From the NCBI RefSeq assembly GCF_000172795.2, contig NZ_CP020947.1, positions 4,171,001-4,235,000 of the forward strand: a stretch of DNA of 64,000 nt. Direction: 5' to 3'. Below, piece by piece: positions 17,323 through 25,436 of this stretch; the first letter of the stretch is position 1; every line of letters starts with the position of its first letter. The notes under the pieces were generated by a model. It worked only from the letters and a program-made list of their open reading frames with translations. It was not told where the DNA came from and made no database searches. The position numbers were made by a program, and so were the translations under genes. This stretch comes from Rhizobium sp. CIAT894 (GTDB lineage Bacteria > Pseudomonadota > Alphaproteobacteria > Rhizobiales > Rhizobiaceae).

Positions 17323-17883
17323 ATGGATGCCGAGCAAAGACAGCGTTTCGCTGCCCTCGCGAAGGCCGTCGCCAGGGATCGCGACCAGCAGGCCTTTTCC
17401 ATCCTGTTCGACTATTTCGCACCGCGGCTGAAAGCCTGGCTGATGCGCCAGAAGATGACATCAGCCGAGGCCGAGGAACTGGTCCAGGAGATCATGATCG
17501 TGCTCTGGCACAAGGCGGATCTCTACGATGCCACGCGATCTTCCCTTTCGACCTGGCTTTTCCGCATCGCCCGCAACCGCCGCATCGACCAGCAGCGCCG
17601 TGCCAATACCCGCATCTTCGACGAGACCGATCCGGCCCTGCAGCCGCCGGCCGAGATCGGCGCTGAAGACATCATCGCCAATGACGATCGCGACGCCCGG
17701 ATACGCGCCGCCGTCGGCCAATTGCCGGAAGAGCAGCGCGACATGCTGCGCGCCGCCTTCTTTCTCGGGCAATCGCATTCTCAAATCGCCGAAACGACCG
17801 GCCTGCCGCTCGGCACGGTCAAATCGCGCATCCGGCTTGCCTTCGGCAAACTCCGCAAGGTGCTGGAACGCGAAATCGCCTGA
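17323..17883 (+). CDS. ECF-type RNA polymerase sigma factor
   Basis: A group IV sigma factor of 186 residues that directs RNA polymerase to a small regulon. Region 2 spans roughly residues 22-90 (LFDYFAPRLKAWL, then AEELVQEIMIVLWHKA and STWLFRIARNRRIDQQRR), and region 4 holds the helix-turn-helix near residues 150-180 (QSHSQIAETTGLPLGTVKSR). The ATG at 17323 is preceded by GAGGGG. Most rhizobial ECF factors have a cognate anti-sigma gene next to them; here none is adjacent, since the next gene is on the other strand and encodes a DUF1232 protein. Its stimulus is unknown. Confidence 0.93.
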   Translation: MDAEQRQRFAALAKAVARDRDQQAFSILFDYFAPRLKAWLMRQKMTSAEAEELVQEIMIVLWHKADLYDATRSSLSTWLFRIARNRRIDQQRRANTRIFDETDPALQPPAEIGAEDIIANDDRDARIRAAVGQLPEEQRDMLRAAFFLGQSHSQIAETTGLPLGTVKSRIRLAFGKLRKVLEREIA

Positions 17884-17894
17884 CGTAAGTCGCC

Positions 17895-17926
17895 CAAACT
17901 GTGCAGCGGTTTTGGGAGGACGACGT
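17895..17926. repeat. Rhizobial palindromic-repeat member (GTGCAGCGGTTTTGGG type)
   Basis: ACTGTGCAGCGGTTTTGGGA followed by GGACGACGTGC lies in the gap after the sigma-factor gene. It matches the 25393-25427 element (same order, a few changes) and the core of the 50-bp insertion at 18783-18832 read on the other strand. Confidence 0.65.
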
Positions 17927-17929
17927 GCT

Positions 17930-18322
17930 TCAGATTGTCTTCATCGCCTCTTCCGGCCGGTCGGCGAGAACGCGGTCAGCCGCTTCGTAGTGGCCGGGCC
18001 GGATATGGCCGCGCACCATGGCGAAGGCGGCCGAGAGCACGGCGACGTCGTCGGAAAAGCCGATAACGGCAAAAACATCGGGAATCATGTCGATCGGCAT
18101 GACGAAATAGGCCAGCGCTGCCAGCAGCACGCCGCGCACCTTGGTCGGCGTCTGCGGATCGAGCGCGCAATAAAAACCGGCGACGACGTCGCGGGAAAAG
18201 GGAACCTGCCGAACCGCCCGCCGGAAGGTCGGCCAGAATTTCTGCCTTACGGTCTTTTCCCGCCGGCTTTGGGTGTCCTCGTCGCCCGGCAACAGGATTT
18301 CTCCGAATTTGACCTCATCCAT
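17930..18322 (-). CDS. DUF1232 (YkvA-like) membrane protein
   Basis: A 130-residue protein with the DUF1232 core: LAALAYFVMPIDMIPD (the family's YxxxPxDxxPD signature, near residue 80) followed by GFSDDVAVLSAAF. The core is one or two hydrophobic helices, so an inner-membrane location is likely. Function of the family is unknown; members often occur beside toxin, stress or chaperone genes. The start at 18322 (MDEVKFGEILLPG) is preferred over 18376 because of the AGGG nearby and family length. It is convergent with the sigma-factor gene. Confidence 0.8.
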   Translation of the reverse strand: MDEVKFGEILLPGDEDTQSRREKTVRQKFWPTFRRAVRQVPFSRDVVAGFYCALDPQTPTKVRGVLLAALAYFVMPIDMIPDVFAVIGFSDDVAVLSAAFAMVRGHIRPGHYEAADRVLADRPEEAMKTI

Positions 18323-18388
18323 CCCTGCATCCCTTTTGTCCAGGCGAACATATGGTGATGACGGCCCGCCTTTCAAATGGCCCCGCTT

Positions 18389-18694
18389 TCAAACCATCCT
18401 TCGCGCCGCAGCCTTCTCCATTGCCTTGGCGAGCTTGAAATCCAGCTCCGTCAGCCCGCCGGCATCATGCGTGTTCAGCGTCACCTCTACTTTGGAGTAA
18501 ACGTTGAACCATTCCGGATGGTGGTTGAGCTTTTCGGCCGTAATCGCTGCTTCCGTCATGAAACCGAAAGCCTCGATGAAATTGGAAAATTTGAAGGTTT
18601 TCGATATTGAGGAGGCAGCGTCGTTGAGCGTCCAGCCTGCAAGCTTGGTCAGTTCAGCATCGACTGCCGCACGTTCCAGTTTTTCCATTTTCAT
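18389..18694 (-). CDS. phhB: 4a-hydroxytetrahydrobiopterin dehydratase (pterin carbinolamine dehydratase)
   Basis: A 101-residue enzyme that dehydrates 4a-hydroxy-tetrahydropterin, recycling the cofactor of phenylalanine hydroxylase, and in many bacteria also serves moco-linked pterins. The active-site histidine motif EKLNHHPEW (near residues 54-62) and [22 protein letters not shown] are diagnostic. It starts at ATG 18694, seven bases after AAAGGA. No phenylalanine hydroxylase gene is in the window. It points away from the phosphatase pseudogene. Confidence 0.95.
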   Translation of the reverse strand: MKMEKLERAAVDAELTKLAGWTLNDAASSISKTFKFSNFIEAFGFMTEAAITAEKLNHHPEWFNVYSKVEVTLNTHDAGGLTELDFKLAKAMEKAAARRMV

Positions 18695-18728
18695 GCGATC
18701 GTCCTTTCATCTGTCAACAGGTCTACCG

Positions 18729-19270
18729 ATGAAACGCATCAGCATCCTCTTCGTTTGCATGGGCAATATATGCCGTTCTCCGCCAGAACAGGATGTCGTC
18801 CGAAAACCGCTCACACTTTTCGGCATCATGCTCTGGCGGAAGGAATTTTCGGCCATCTTGTCGCCGAGGCTGGCCTGATCGGCCATTTTAGGATCGATTC
18901 CGCCGGTACCGGCGGCTGGCACGAGGGCGATCAGCCCGACCGGCGCTCGGTCGCCACCGCGAAAAGCCACCGCATCGACATATTGGGGCAACGCGCCCGG
19001 CGCATCCAACCAAGGGATTTCACGGATTTCGACCTGATCCTCGCCATGGACCACGACAATGTGGCAGCACTTGAAAAGATCGCACCGCCGGAAGCCGACA
19101 TCGGCGACGCCGCGCTTGGAACCGGAGAAGATATCCCCGATCCCGATTATGGCGGCCCGGACGGTTTCGAGCTGGTCTATACCAGGCTCTTGACCGGCTG
19201 CAGCAGCTTGCTCGAAACGCTGGGCGTCGAGCGTGCCTCGTGCAGCGGAAACACTTCCTCGGTGAGGTAA
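18729..19270 (+). pseudogene. Low-molecular-weight protein-tyrosine phosphatase, broken by a 50-bp repeat
   Basis: The ATG at 18729 opens MKRISILFVCMGNICRSP, with the catalytic P-loop CMGNICRS (Cx5R). The normal continuation LAEGIFGHLVAEAGLIGHFR resumes at 18833 in another frame. Exactly 50 bp (18783-18832) separate the codons for SP and LAEG; because 50 is not a multiple of 3, ribosomes entering at 18729 stop at 18878 after 49 residues. The general-acid aspartate loop EDIPDPDYGG lies in the downstream frame, so neither piece holds a complete active site. Removing the 50 bp restores an uninterrupted frame of about 163 codons. Such enzymes dephosphorylate tyrosine on proteins, often linked to exopolysaccharide. 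Its tail overlaps the convergent thpR gene. Confidence 0.85.
18783..18832. repeat. 50-bp palindromic repeat inserted in the phosphatase gene
   Basis: The insert reads CCAGAACAGG...CATCATGCT and extends a palindrome into its flanks: CCGCCAGA on the left mirrors TCTGGCGG on the right. Read in reverse it contains AAAAGTGTGAGCGGTTTTCG, the core of a repeat that I know to be frequent between rhizobial genes and that also resembles the elements at 17895 and 25393. Confidence 0.85.
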
Positions 19271-19770
19271 GGGCCGCCACCGACCGATTCGCGCGACGAA
19301 AGCAGCACAAAGCGCGGCGCGGTGAACGTCGCCGTATGGAAATTGCCGCGCCCGGCCAGATATTGCACGACATCGTCGAGCCGCGAGGATTTGAGCCGTG
19401 CCAGCGTTACATGCGGCATGAATTTGCGTGGATCCGGCGGCAGGCCGATGCGCTGGCAGATGCGCTCGATCTCGCCCTGCAGGGCGTACATTTCAGGCGA
19501 TTGCGAGACGCCGGCCCAGACCGAATGCGGTTTCTTCGAGCCGAAGGAACCGATGCCTTCGAGCCGGAACTGGAATTCCGGCCGGTCGATCCGGTCGAGG
19601 CGTTCCACGATTTCATCGGCCGTGCGGCCGTCGACATCACCGATGAAGCGCAGGGTGATGTGGTAATTCTCCACATCGATCCATCGTGCTCCGGGGAGGC
19701 CGCCGCGCAGCAATGAAAGGCTCATCGCCGCATTGCGCGGAATTTCGAGGGCGGTAAACAGTCTCGGCAT
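19177..19770 (-). CDS. thpR: RNA 2',3'-cyclic phosphodiesterase
   Basis: A 2H phosphoesterase of 197 residues that opens 2',3'-cyclic phosphate ends of RNA (formerly 2'-5' RNA ligase). The two histidine motifs HITLRF near residue 37 and HVTLARL near residue 122 form the active site. It starts at ATG 19770 (MPRLFTALEIP) with GGGGAG eight bases upstream; the frame is open to 19815. Its last 94 bp overlap the end of the phosphatase pseudogene on the other strand, a convergent overlap. Identification by motifs is secure; biological substrate is not known. Confidence 0.92.
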   Translation of the reverse strand: MPRLFTALEIPRNAAMSLSLLRGGLPGARWIDVENYHITLRFIGDVDGRTADEIVERLDRIDRPEFQFRLEGIGSFGSKKPHSVWAGVSQSPEMYALQGEIERICQRIGLPPDPRKFMPHVTLARLKSSRLDDVVQYLAGRGNFHTATFTAPRFVLLSSRESVGGGPYLTEEVFPLHEARSTPSVSSKLLQPVKSLV

Positions 19771-19838
19771 AACGAGCACTCCCCGAATCTTTTGCAGGTG
19801 CTTACACGGAATCATGCAATCAAAGACCGCGCAAGTCC

Positions 19839-20483
19839 CTATTTCTTCACAGTAGAAATCGTCCCGACGAAATTTGTGACATCGGCTTCCATCTTCCCGA
19901 CCATGACGTCGATGCCTTTCGCATTCGGATGCATGCCGTCGTCGAGTTTCAGCCCGGCATCGAGCGCCACTCCGTCGAGGAAGAAGGCATACAGCGGAAT
20001 CCCGTATTTTTGCGAAAGCTTCTGGTAGATCGGATTGAAGCGTGCGGCGTAATCCGCTCCCATATTGGGCGGCGCCATCATCCCGACGAGCAGCACGGCA
20101 ATGCCACGCTCCTTTAGCCGAGCAATCATCTGGTCGAGGTTCTTCTCGCTCTCTTCGGGAGGAATGCCGCGCAACGCATCGTTGGCGCCGAGCTCCAGAA
20201 TGACGCCGTCGGTGCCGTCGGGCACCGACCAGTCGATCCGGGCGAGGCCGCCTGTTGTCGTGTCGCCGGAAACCCCTGCATTGGCGACGGTGACGTCGAG
20301 CCCCGTCGCCTTCAGCGCCGCCTGCAGCTTTTCCGGAAAACCGTCGCCGGGCGGCAGCTGATAGCCCGCCATCAAACTGTCCCCAAAACCGACGAGATTG
20401 ATCGTCCGGGCATTCGCTCCACCGGCAAAGATCAGCGAGATGGCGATGACGGTGAATTGAAGCGCGGCAACTTTAAATCTCAT
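19839..20483 (-). CDS. tesA: GDSL arylesterase / lysophospholipase L1-like (TesA type)
   Basis: A periplasmic SGNH hydrolase of 214 residues. MRFKVAALQFTVIAISLIFA is a signal peptide ending near ANA. Block I GFGDSLMAGYQLPPGDGFP carries the nucleophile Ser36; block III is ELGANDALRG; the catalytic Asp and His are in DGMHPNAKG near residues 185-190. In E. coli TesA the same fold shows thioesterase, protease I and lysophospholipase activity. The AGGGAAG ribosome site lies five bases before the ATG at 20483. It is divergent from the ybbA/ybbP-like pair, the same arrangement as tesA-ybbA-ybbP in enterobacteria, which supports the name. Confidence 0.88.
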   Translation of the reverse strand: MRFKVAALQFTVIAISLIFAGGANARTINLVGFGDSLMAGYQLPPGDGFPEKLQAALKATGLDVTVANAGVSGDTTTGGLARIDWSVPDGTDGVILELGANDALRGIPPEESEKNLDQMIARLKERGIAVLLVGMMAPPNMGADYAARFNPIYQKLSQKYGIPLYAFFLDGVALDAGLKLDDGMHPNAKGIDVMVGKMEADVTNFVGTISTVKK

Positions 20484-20555
20484 TCTGGCTTCCCTAGATT
20501 GGCGAAGTGCTGTTATGCGGCTGTTTCGTTACGGACTTATATAGGGCGATTTCTG

Positions 20556-21263
20556 TTGGCAAAAACCATCATCGAGTTGAAGGGCGCCGATCTGACCCTT
20601 GGCAGTGCGGCCGCCTCCGTCCACGTGCTGAAGGGCATCGATCTCGATATATCAGCGGGAGAATCCGTCGGCATCGTCGGTCCCTCCGGTTCGGGCAAAT
20701 CCACCCTGCTGATGGTGCTTGCCGGCCTGGAAAAGCTCGACAGCGGCGAGATCAACATCAACGACACGCCGCTCCACGCGCTGAGCGAGGACCAGGTGGC
20801 CGATTTCCGCGGCCGCAACATCGGTATCGTCTTTCAGTCCTTCCACCTGATCGCCAACATGACGGCGCTGGAAAACGTCGCCGTGCCGCTGGAGCTCGCC
20901 AATGTTCCCAACGCCTTCGAGATTGCCCATCGCGAGCTGAAATCGGTCGGCCTCGGCGAACGGCTGAACCACTATCCCGGCCAGCTTTCCGGCGGCGAAC
21001 AGCAGCGCGTGGCGATCGCAAGGGCGCTCGCCCCCTCGCCCGCCCTGCTGATCGCCGATGAGCCCACCGGCAATCTCGACACCGAGACCGGCCGACAGAT
21101 CGCCGACCTCTTGTTTTCCAAGCAGCTCGAACGCGGCATGACCCTGCTTCTCGTCACCCATGACGCCTCGCTTGCCAATCGCTGCTCGCGCCAGATCCGC
21201 GTCCGTTCCGGCCGCATCGAAGGCGACAGCGCCGCCCGCCGCAGCGAGGCGGCGATCGCATGA
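20556..21263 (+). CDS. ABC transporter ATP-binding protein (YbbA-like)
   Basis: An ATPase of the LolD/MacB group, 235 residues. Walker A GPSGSGKST is at residues 42-50, the Q-loop in GIVFQSFHLI, signature LSGGEQQRVA and Walker B ALLIADEPTGNLD follow, then the switch histidine in LLVTHD. I start it at the TTG at 20556 (LAKTIIELKGADL), since the longer frame from 20457 crosses the tesA promoter. It overlaps the permease gene by ATGA, so the two products form one complex. YbbA/YbbP systems are implicated in lipid or hydrophobic-compound export next to TesA; the substrate is not proven. Confidence 0.9.
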   Translation: MAKTIIELKGADLTLGSAAASVHVLKGIDLDISAGESVGIVGPSGSGKSTLLMVLAGLEKLDSGEININDTPLHALSEDQVADFRGRNIGIVFQSFHLIANMTALENVAVPLELANVPNAFEIAHRELKSVGLGERLNHYPGQLSGGEQQRVAIARALAPSPALLIADEPTGNLDTETGRQIADLLFSKQLERGMTLLLVTHDASLANRCSRQIRVRSGRIEGDSAARRSEAAIA

Positions 21264-23803
21264 GGATCATCACACCGCGCGTCTCGCTCGCTTTTCGCCT
21301 GGCGCTGCGTGAGCTGCGCGGCGGCATCCGCGGCTTCTACATCTTCCTCGCCTGCATCGCGCTTGGCACCGGCGCCATCGCCGCCGTCAATTCCGTCTCG
21401 CAATCGATTACCGATACGATCGCCTCGCAGGGACAGGAACTGCTGGCGGGCGACGTCCGCTTCGAACTCAACAATCGTGAAGCCACGCCAGAAGAAATGG
21501 CTTTCCTCGAAGGCCTCGGCACCGTCTCGGTCTCGACCGGCCTGCGCTCGATGGCCCGCAAGCCCGACGGTTCCGATCAGGCGCTGGTCGAAGTCAAGGC
21601 GGTCGACGATGCTTACCCGCTCTACGGCAGCTTCGTGGCCGAGCCGGACTATCCGCTCGCAGCCCTGCTTTCGGGCCAAGGCGGCACCTATGGTGCGGTC
21701 GCAGCGCCGCTGCTTCTCGATCGGCTGGGGCTTGCGGTCGGCGACGAATTGCTGCTCGGCAATGTCAAGCTCAGCATTACCGGCAGCGTTAAAACCGAGC
21801 CGGATGCACTGTCGGAAGGTTTCGGCTTTGCGCCGCGTCTGCTCGTCAGCCGTCGGGCGCTCGAAGCCTCCGGGCTGATCCAGACGGGAAGCCTGGTCGA
21901 ACATGCCTATAAGATCCGGCTGGAAAACAAGGACGCGATGTCGGGCATCCAGGCCCGCGCATCAAAGGAATTCCCGTCCGCCGGCTGGGCGGTCCGCACC
22001 AGCGACCGCGCGGCACCCTCGCTCACCGAAAACATCACCCGTTTCTCGCAGTTCCTGACCCTGGTCGGCCTGACCGCGCTGATCGTCGGCGGCGTCGGCG
22101 TCGCCAATGCCGTGCGCGCCTTCCTCGATGCCAAACGCACCACCATCGCCACCTTCAAATGTCTCGGTGCCCCGGCGCAGGTCGTCGTTCTGATCTATCT
22201 CTTCCAGATCGCCATCATTGCCCTTGGCGGCATTCTGATCGGTCTCGTCATCGGCGCCCTGTCGCCGATCTTCGCCGCACAGTTCCTGGCGCAATTCCTG
22301 CCGGTCTCCACAACCCCGACCCTCTATCCCGGCGCCCTGCTGCTCGCGACGCTCTTCGGCATCCTGACGACGCTCGCCTTCGCCATCCTGCCGCTCGGCC
22401 ATGCCCGCGAAGTGCCGGCAACCGCACTCTTCCGCGAGCAGGGCTTCGAAGCCCGCCGCCTGCCCTCCTGGCCCTATATCCTGCTGGCCACGCTGTTCAT
22501 GGCCGCTCTCGCCGGCCTCGCCATCCTCACTGCCTATGACCGCTTCATCGCCGTCGTCTTCGTCGGTGCGATCGTCTTCGCCTTCGTCGCCCTTCGCCTC
22601 GTCGCCGCGGCGATCGCCTGGCTTGCGCGCCGCAGCCCGCGCGTCAACTCGCCGGCATTGCGGCTTGCGATCGGCAATATCCACCGCCCCGGCGCACTGA
22701 CGCCGTCGGTCGTGCTCTCGCTCGGCCTCGGCCTGGCATTGCTGGTGACGCTGACCCTGATCGACGGCAACCTGCGCCAGCAGCTGACCGGCCGTATGAA
22801 CGAGGGGGCGCCGAACTTCTTCTTCGTCGATATCCAGAGCGCCGAGGTCGACGCCTTCCGCGATCTCGTCCAGGCACAGGCGCCGAAGGGCAAACTCGTC
22901 GAAGTGCCGATGCTGCGCGGCCGCATCGTCGCCTTCAACGGCGAGGACGTCACCAAGATGAACGTGCCGGCCGCCGGCCGCTGGGTGCTGAACGGCGATC
23001 GCGGCATCACCTATGCCGACACCCTGCCTGAGAATGCCGCTCTCACCGAAGGCAGCTGGTGGGACAAGGGTTACAGCGGCGAGCCGCTCGTCTCCTTCTC
23101 CTCGGAGGAGGCGCATGAACTCGGTCTCAAGATCGGCGACAAGGTCACCGTCAACGTACTCGGCCGCAACATCACCGCGAAAATCGCCAATCTGCGCCGC
23201 GTCCAGTGGGAATCGCTGTCGATCAATTTCGTCATGGTCTTTTCGCCGAACACCTTCCGCGGCGCCCCGCATGCGTGGCTGGCGACGCTGACCGATCCCT
23301 CCTCGACAGCGGCCGAAGATGCCGCGATCCTGAAGTCCGTCACCAACGCCTATCCGACGATCACCAGTGTCCGCGTCAAGGATGCGATCGACATCGTCAA
23401 CCAACTGGTGGCGCAGCTGGCGACCGCAATCCGCGCCGCAGCCTCGGTCGCCCTCATCGCCTCGGTCCTTGTCCTTGCCGGCGCACTCGCCGCCGGCAAT
23501 CGGGCGCGCACCCATGACGCGGTGGTGCTGAAGACGCTCGGCGCCACGCGCGCCATGCTGATTCGCGCCTTCAGCTACGAATATCTGATCCTGGGGCTGG
23601 CGACCGCGATCTTCGCGCTGATCGCCGGCGGCATCGCCGCCTGGTTCATCGTCGCCCGCATCATGCGCCTGCCCTCGACCTTCCTGCCCGATGTGGCGGG
23701 GCTGACACTCGTCACCGCCCTGGTCCTGACGGTCGGCATCGGCCTGATCGGCACCTGGCGCATCCTCGGGCAGAAGGCGGCACCCGTCCTGCGCGAGCTT
23801 TGA
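21260..23803 (+). CDS. ABC transporter permease (YbbP-like, FtsX domains)
   Basis: An 847-residue inner-membrane protein with the type VII architecture: an amino-terminal membrane helix (residues 25-45), a periplasmic domain, a first FtsX domain of three or four helices (about 265-450), further helices, a second periplasmic domain, and a closing FtsX domain (about 720-840) with the conserved AVVLKTLGATRAMLIRAF. Two FtsX domains plus extra helices (ten in total) are the mark of YbbP. Its start overlaps the ATPase stop by four bases. Probable role: extraction or export of a lipid-like substrate together with TesA. Confidence 0.9.
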   Translation: MRIITPRVSLAFRLALRELRGGIRGFYIFLACIALGTGAIAAVNSVSQSITDTIASQGQELLAGDVRFELNNREATPEEMAFLEGLGTVSVSTGLRSMARKPDGSDQALVEVKAVDDAYPLYGSFVAEPDYPLAALLSGQGGTYGAVAAPLLLDRLGLAVGDELLLGNVKLSITGSVKTEPDALSEGFGFAPRLLVSRRALEASGLIQTGSLVEHAYKIRLENKDAMSGIQARASKEFPSAGWAVRTSDRAAPSLTENITRFSQFLTLVGLTALIVGGVGVANAVRAFLDAKRTTIATFKCLGAPAQVVVLIYLFQIAIIALGGILIGLVIGALSPIFAAQFLAQFLPVSTTPTLYPGALLLATLFGILTTLAFAILPLGHAREVPATALFREQGFEARRLPSWPYILLATLFMAALAGLAILTAYDRFIAVVFVGAIVFAFVALRLVAAAIAWLARRSPRVNSPALRLAIGNIHRPGALTPSVVLSLGLGLALLVTLTLIDGNLRQQLTGRMNEGAPNFFFVDIQSAEVDAFRDLVQAQAPKGKLVEVPMLRGRIVAFNGEDVTKMNVPAAGRWVLNGDRGITYADTLPENAALTEGSWWDKGYSGEPLVSFSSEEAHELGLKIGDKVTVNVLGRNITAKIANLRRVQWESLSINFVMVFSPNTFRGAPHAWLATLTDPSSTAAEDAAILKSVTNAYPTITSVRVKDAIDIVNQLVAQLATAIRAAASVALIASVLVLAGALAAGNRARTHDAVVLKTLGATRAMLIRAFSYEYLILGLATAIFALIAGGIAAWFIVARIMRLPSTFLPDVAGLTLVTALVLTVGIGLIGTWRILGQKAAPVLREL

Positions 23804-23892
23804 CCGGATAGGGCGCCTCAAACCCTTCACCTTACGGCGATTTAACCGGCCGGGCCGTTGCAACCCTCTTGTTTGCGAAGGGTGAAAGCCTC

Positions 23893-23970
23893 ATATTGTC
23901 GGCAGGCATGCTGGAGCTCCGCAGCGGCGCCCGGGTCGAAAACCCCGACACCGTATCTCCATCGGAGCTT
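23893..23970 (+). ncRNA. Probable ybhL leader RNA
   Basis: The 5' region of the Bax-inhibitor-1/YbhL-family gene carries two competing pairings: TGTCGG (23897-23902) with CCGACA (23945-23950), enclosing an internal hairpin, and AGCTCCG (23915-23921) with CGGAGCT (23963-23969), which ends just before the ribosome site. The position upstream of a ybhL homologue in an alphaproteobacterium is exactly that of the ybhL motif reported among alphaproteobacterial cis-regulatory RNAs. I identify it by position and structure, not by a covariance search; the ligand of the motif is not known. Confidence 0.65.
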
Positions 23971-23983
23971 GTAAGAGGAAACT

Positions 23984-24712
23984 ATGGCTGATCTTCGTAA
24001 CTATCAAAGCCGCGCTCAGACCGGCGAGATGATTGATCAAGGCCTGCGCGCATATATGCTCAAGGTCTACAACCTGATGGCGCTGGGTCTGGCGATCACC
24101 GGTGTGGCCGCATATCTGTCATTCCAATTCGCTTTCGCCAACGGCGAGCTGACCGCTTTCGGTCAGGCGATCTATCTGAGCCCGCTGAAGTGGGTGGTCA
24201 TTCTGGCGCCGCTGGCTCTGGTGTTCTACCTGAGCTTCCGGATCAATAGCATGACGGTAAGCGCCGCCCAGACGACGTTCGCGATCTATGCCGCGCTTGT
24301 CGGCCTGTCGCTTTCGTCGATCTTCCTGATCTACACGGGCCAGAGCGTCGTTCAGACCTTCTTCGTCACCGCCGCCTCCTTCGGCGCGCTGTCGCTGTAC
24401 GGCTACACGACCAAGCGTGACCTGTCGGCCATCGGCTCGTTCCTGATCATGGGTCTCTTCGGCCTGATCATCGCTTCGCTGGTCAACATCTTCCTGGCTT
24501 CGTCGGCCATGCAGTTCGCGATCTCGGTGCTCGGCGTTCTGATCTTCGCAGGCCTCACCGCCTACGACACGCAGCGGATCAAGGAATTGTACCTGGAAGC
24601 TGATGACGTCGCTGTAGCCGGCCGCAAGGCGATCATGGGTGCGCTGACGCTCTATCTCGACTTCATCAACCTCTTCATGTTCCTGCTGCAGTTCATGGGC
24701 AACCGTAAATAA
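23984..24712 (+). CDS. Bax inhibitor-1 / YccA-YbhL family membrane protein
   Basis: A 242-residue inner-membrane protein with seven hydrophobic segments, typical for the TMBIM family. Characteristic elements are the amino-terminal DQGLRAYMLKVYNLMALGL, the central YGYTTKRDLSAIGSFLIMGL and the carboxyl AYDTQRIKELYLE with its conserved acidic residues, thought to form a pH-sensitive calcium-leak site in BsYetJ. It starts at ATG 23984 behind AGAGGA and a long structured leader, and ends in a perfect intrinsic terminator, so it forms a single-gene unit. The function in rhizobia is not established. Confidence 0.93.
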   Translation: MADLRNYQSRAQTGEMIDQGLRAYMLKVYNLMALGLAITGVAAYLSFQFAFANGELTAFGQAIYLSPLKWVVILAPLALVFYLSFRINSMTVSAAQTTFAIYAALVGLSLSSIFLIYTGQSVVQTFFVTAASFGALSLYGYTTKRDLSAIGSFLIMGLFGLIIASLVNIFLASSAMQFAISVLGVLIFAGLTAYDTQRIKELYLEADDVAVAGRKAIMGALTLYLDFINLFMFLLQFMGNRK

Positions 24713-24729
24713 GCAGGACAGACTAAGGG

Positions 24730-24755
24730 AAAAGGCGGCTTCGGCCGCCTTTTTT
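24730..24755 (+). terminator. Rho-independent terminator of the YbhL-family gene
   Basis: AAAAGGCGGC (24730-24739), a TTCG tetraloop, then GCCGCC and six T. A textbook intrinsic terminator. Confidence 0.93.
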
Positions 24756-24820
24756 GTTGCGCCGGTTTCGGAGGAGTGGTTTTAGAAAAGCCTCCTCATT
24801 CCGATGGACCAGCCGCCGAC

Positions 24821-25378
24821 ATGTCCTTCCTCCTGCGTGACGCCTCGCAAGCCGACATTCCCGCCATCACCGATATCTACCGGGAATCCGTCCTGAACGG
24901 CACGTCAAGCTATGAGATCATGCCGCCATCTGAGGCCGAGATGGCGCAGCGTTTTGCGGCGATCGTCGGCCAGCACTATCCCTATATATCAGCCGTCGAT
25001 GCGGACGGGACCCTGCTCGGTTATGCCTACGCCTCGGCCTTTCGCACACGCCCTGCCTATCGCTGGATGGTCGAGGATTCGATCTACCTGGCGCCTGAAG
25101 CGCGCGGGCGCGGCATCGGCAAGGCGCTGATGAGCGAGCTGATCGACAGCTGCACCGGTCTCGGTTTCCGTCAGATGGTGGCCGTCATTGGCGGCGCCAG
25201 TCCCGCCTCGATCGCGCTTCATCTCAAGGCGGGCTTCGTAGAAGTCGGCCTGATGAGGGGCGCCGGCTACAAGCACGGCCGCTGGCTGGATACGATGCCC
25301 ATGCAGCGCACTCTTGGCGAGGGCATGACGACCGATCCGGATCCCTCCGCCTATCCCGGCACGCTGTTTGCAGGCTGA
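24821..25378 (+). CDS. GNAT acetyltransferase (phosphinothricin acetyltransferase-like)
   Basis: A 185-residue acetyltransferase of the Pat/Bar/YwnH type. The amino end LLRDASQADIPAITDIYRES and TSSYEIMPPSEAEMAQR match this subgroup, motif A is APEARGRGIGKALM near residues 91-105, and the end has GRWLDTMPMQRTLGEG. Such enzymes acetylate the amino group of phosphinothricin, methionine sulfone or similar amino acids; the native substrate here is unknown. The start is ambiguous: ATG 24821 fits the family but has no good ribosome site, while the frame is open from a GTG at 24776 beside GGAGGA. Confidence 0.82.
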   Translation: MSFLLRDASQADIPAITDIYRESVLNGTSSYEIMPPSEAEMAQRFAAIVGQHYPYISAVDADGTLLGYAYASAFRTRPAYRWMVEDSIYLAPEARGRGIGKALMSELIDSCTGLGFRQMVAVIGGASPASIALHLKAGFVEVGLMRGAGYKHGRWLDTMPMQRTLGEGMTTDPDPSAYPGTLFAG

Positions 25379-25392
25379 TGCATATCATCAGG

Positions 25393-25427
25393 AAGTGTGC
25401 AGCGGTTCCGGGATAACGACATGCAGA
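25393..25427. repeat. Rhizobial palindromic-repeat member (GTGCAGCGGTTCCGGG type)
   Basis: AAGTGTGCAGCGGTTCCGGG then ATAACGACATGC, in the 58-bp gap between convergent genes. It is the same unit as 17895-17926 and shares AAGTGTG and the ACGACAT tail with the 18783-18832 insertion on the opposite strand. Confidence 0.65.
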
Positions 25428-25436
25428 AAAAACGGC

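Noticed and set aside
21962..23863. A 633-residue open frame opposite the YbbP-like permease
   Set aside because: Antisense shadow; sequence is Gln/Arg/Gly-rich without hydrophobic or catalytic pattern.
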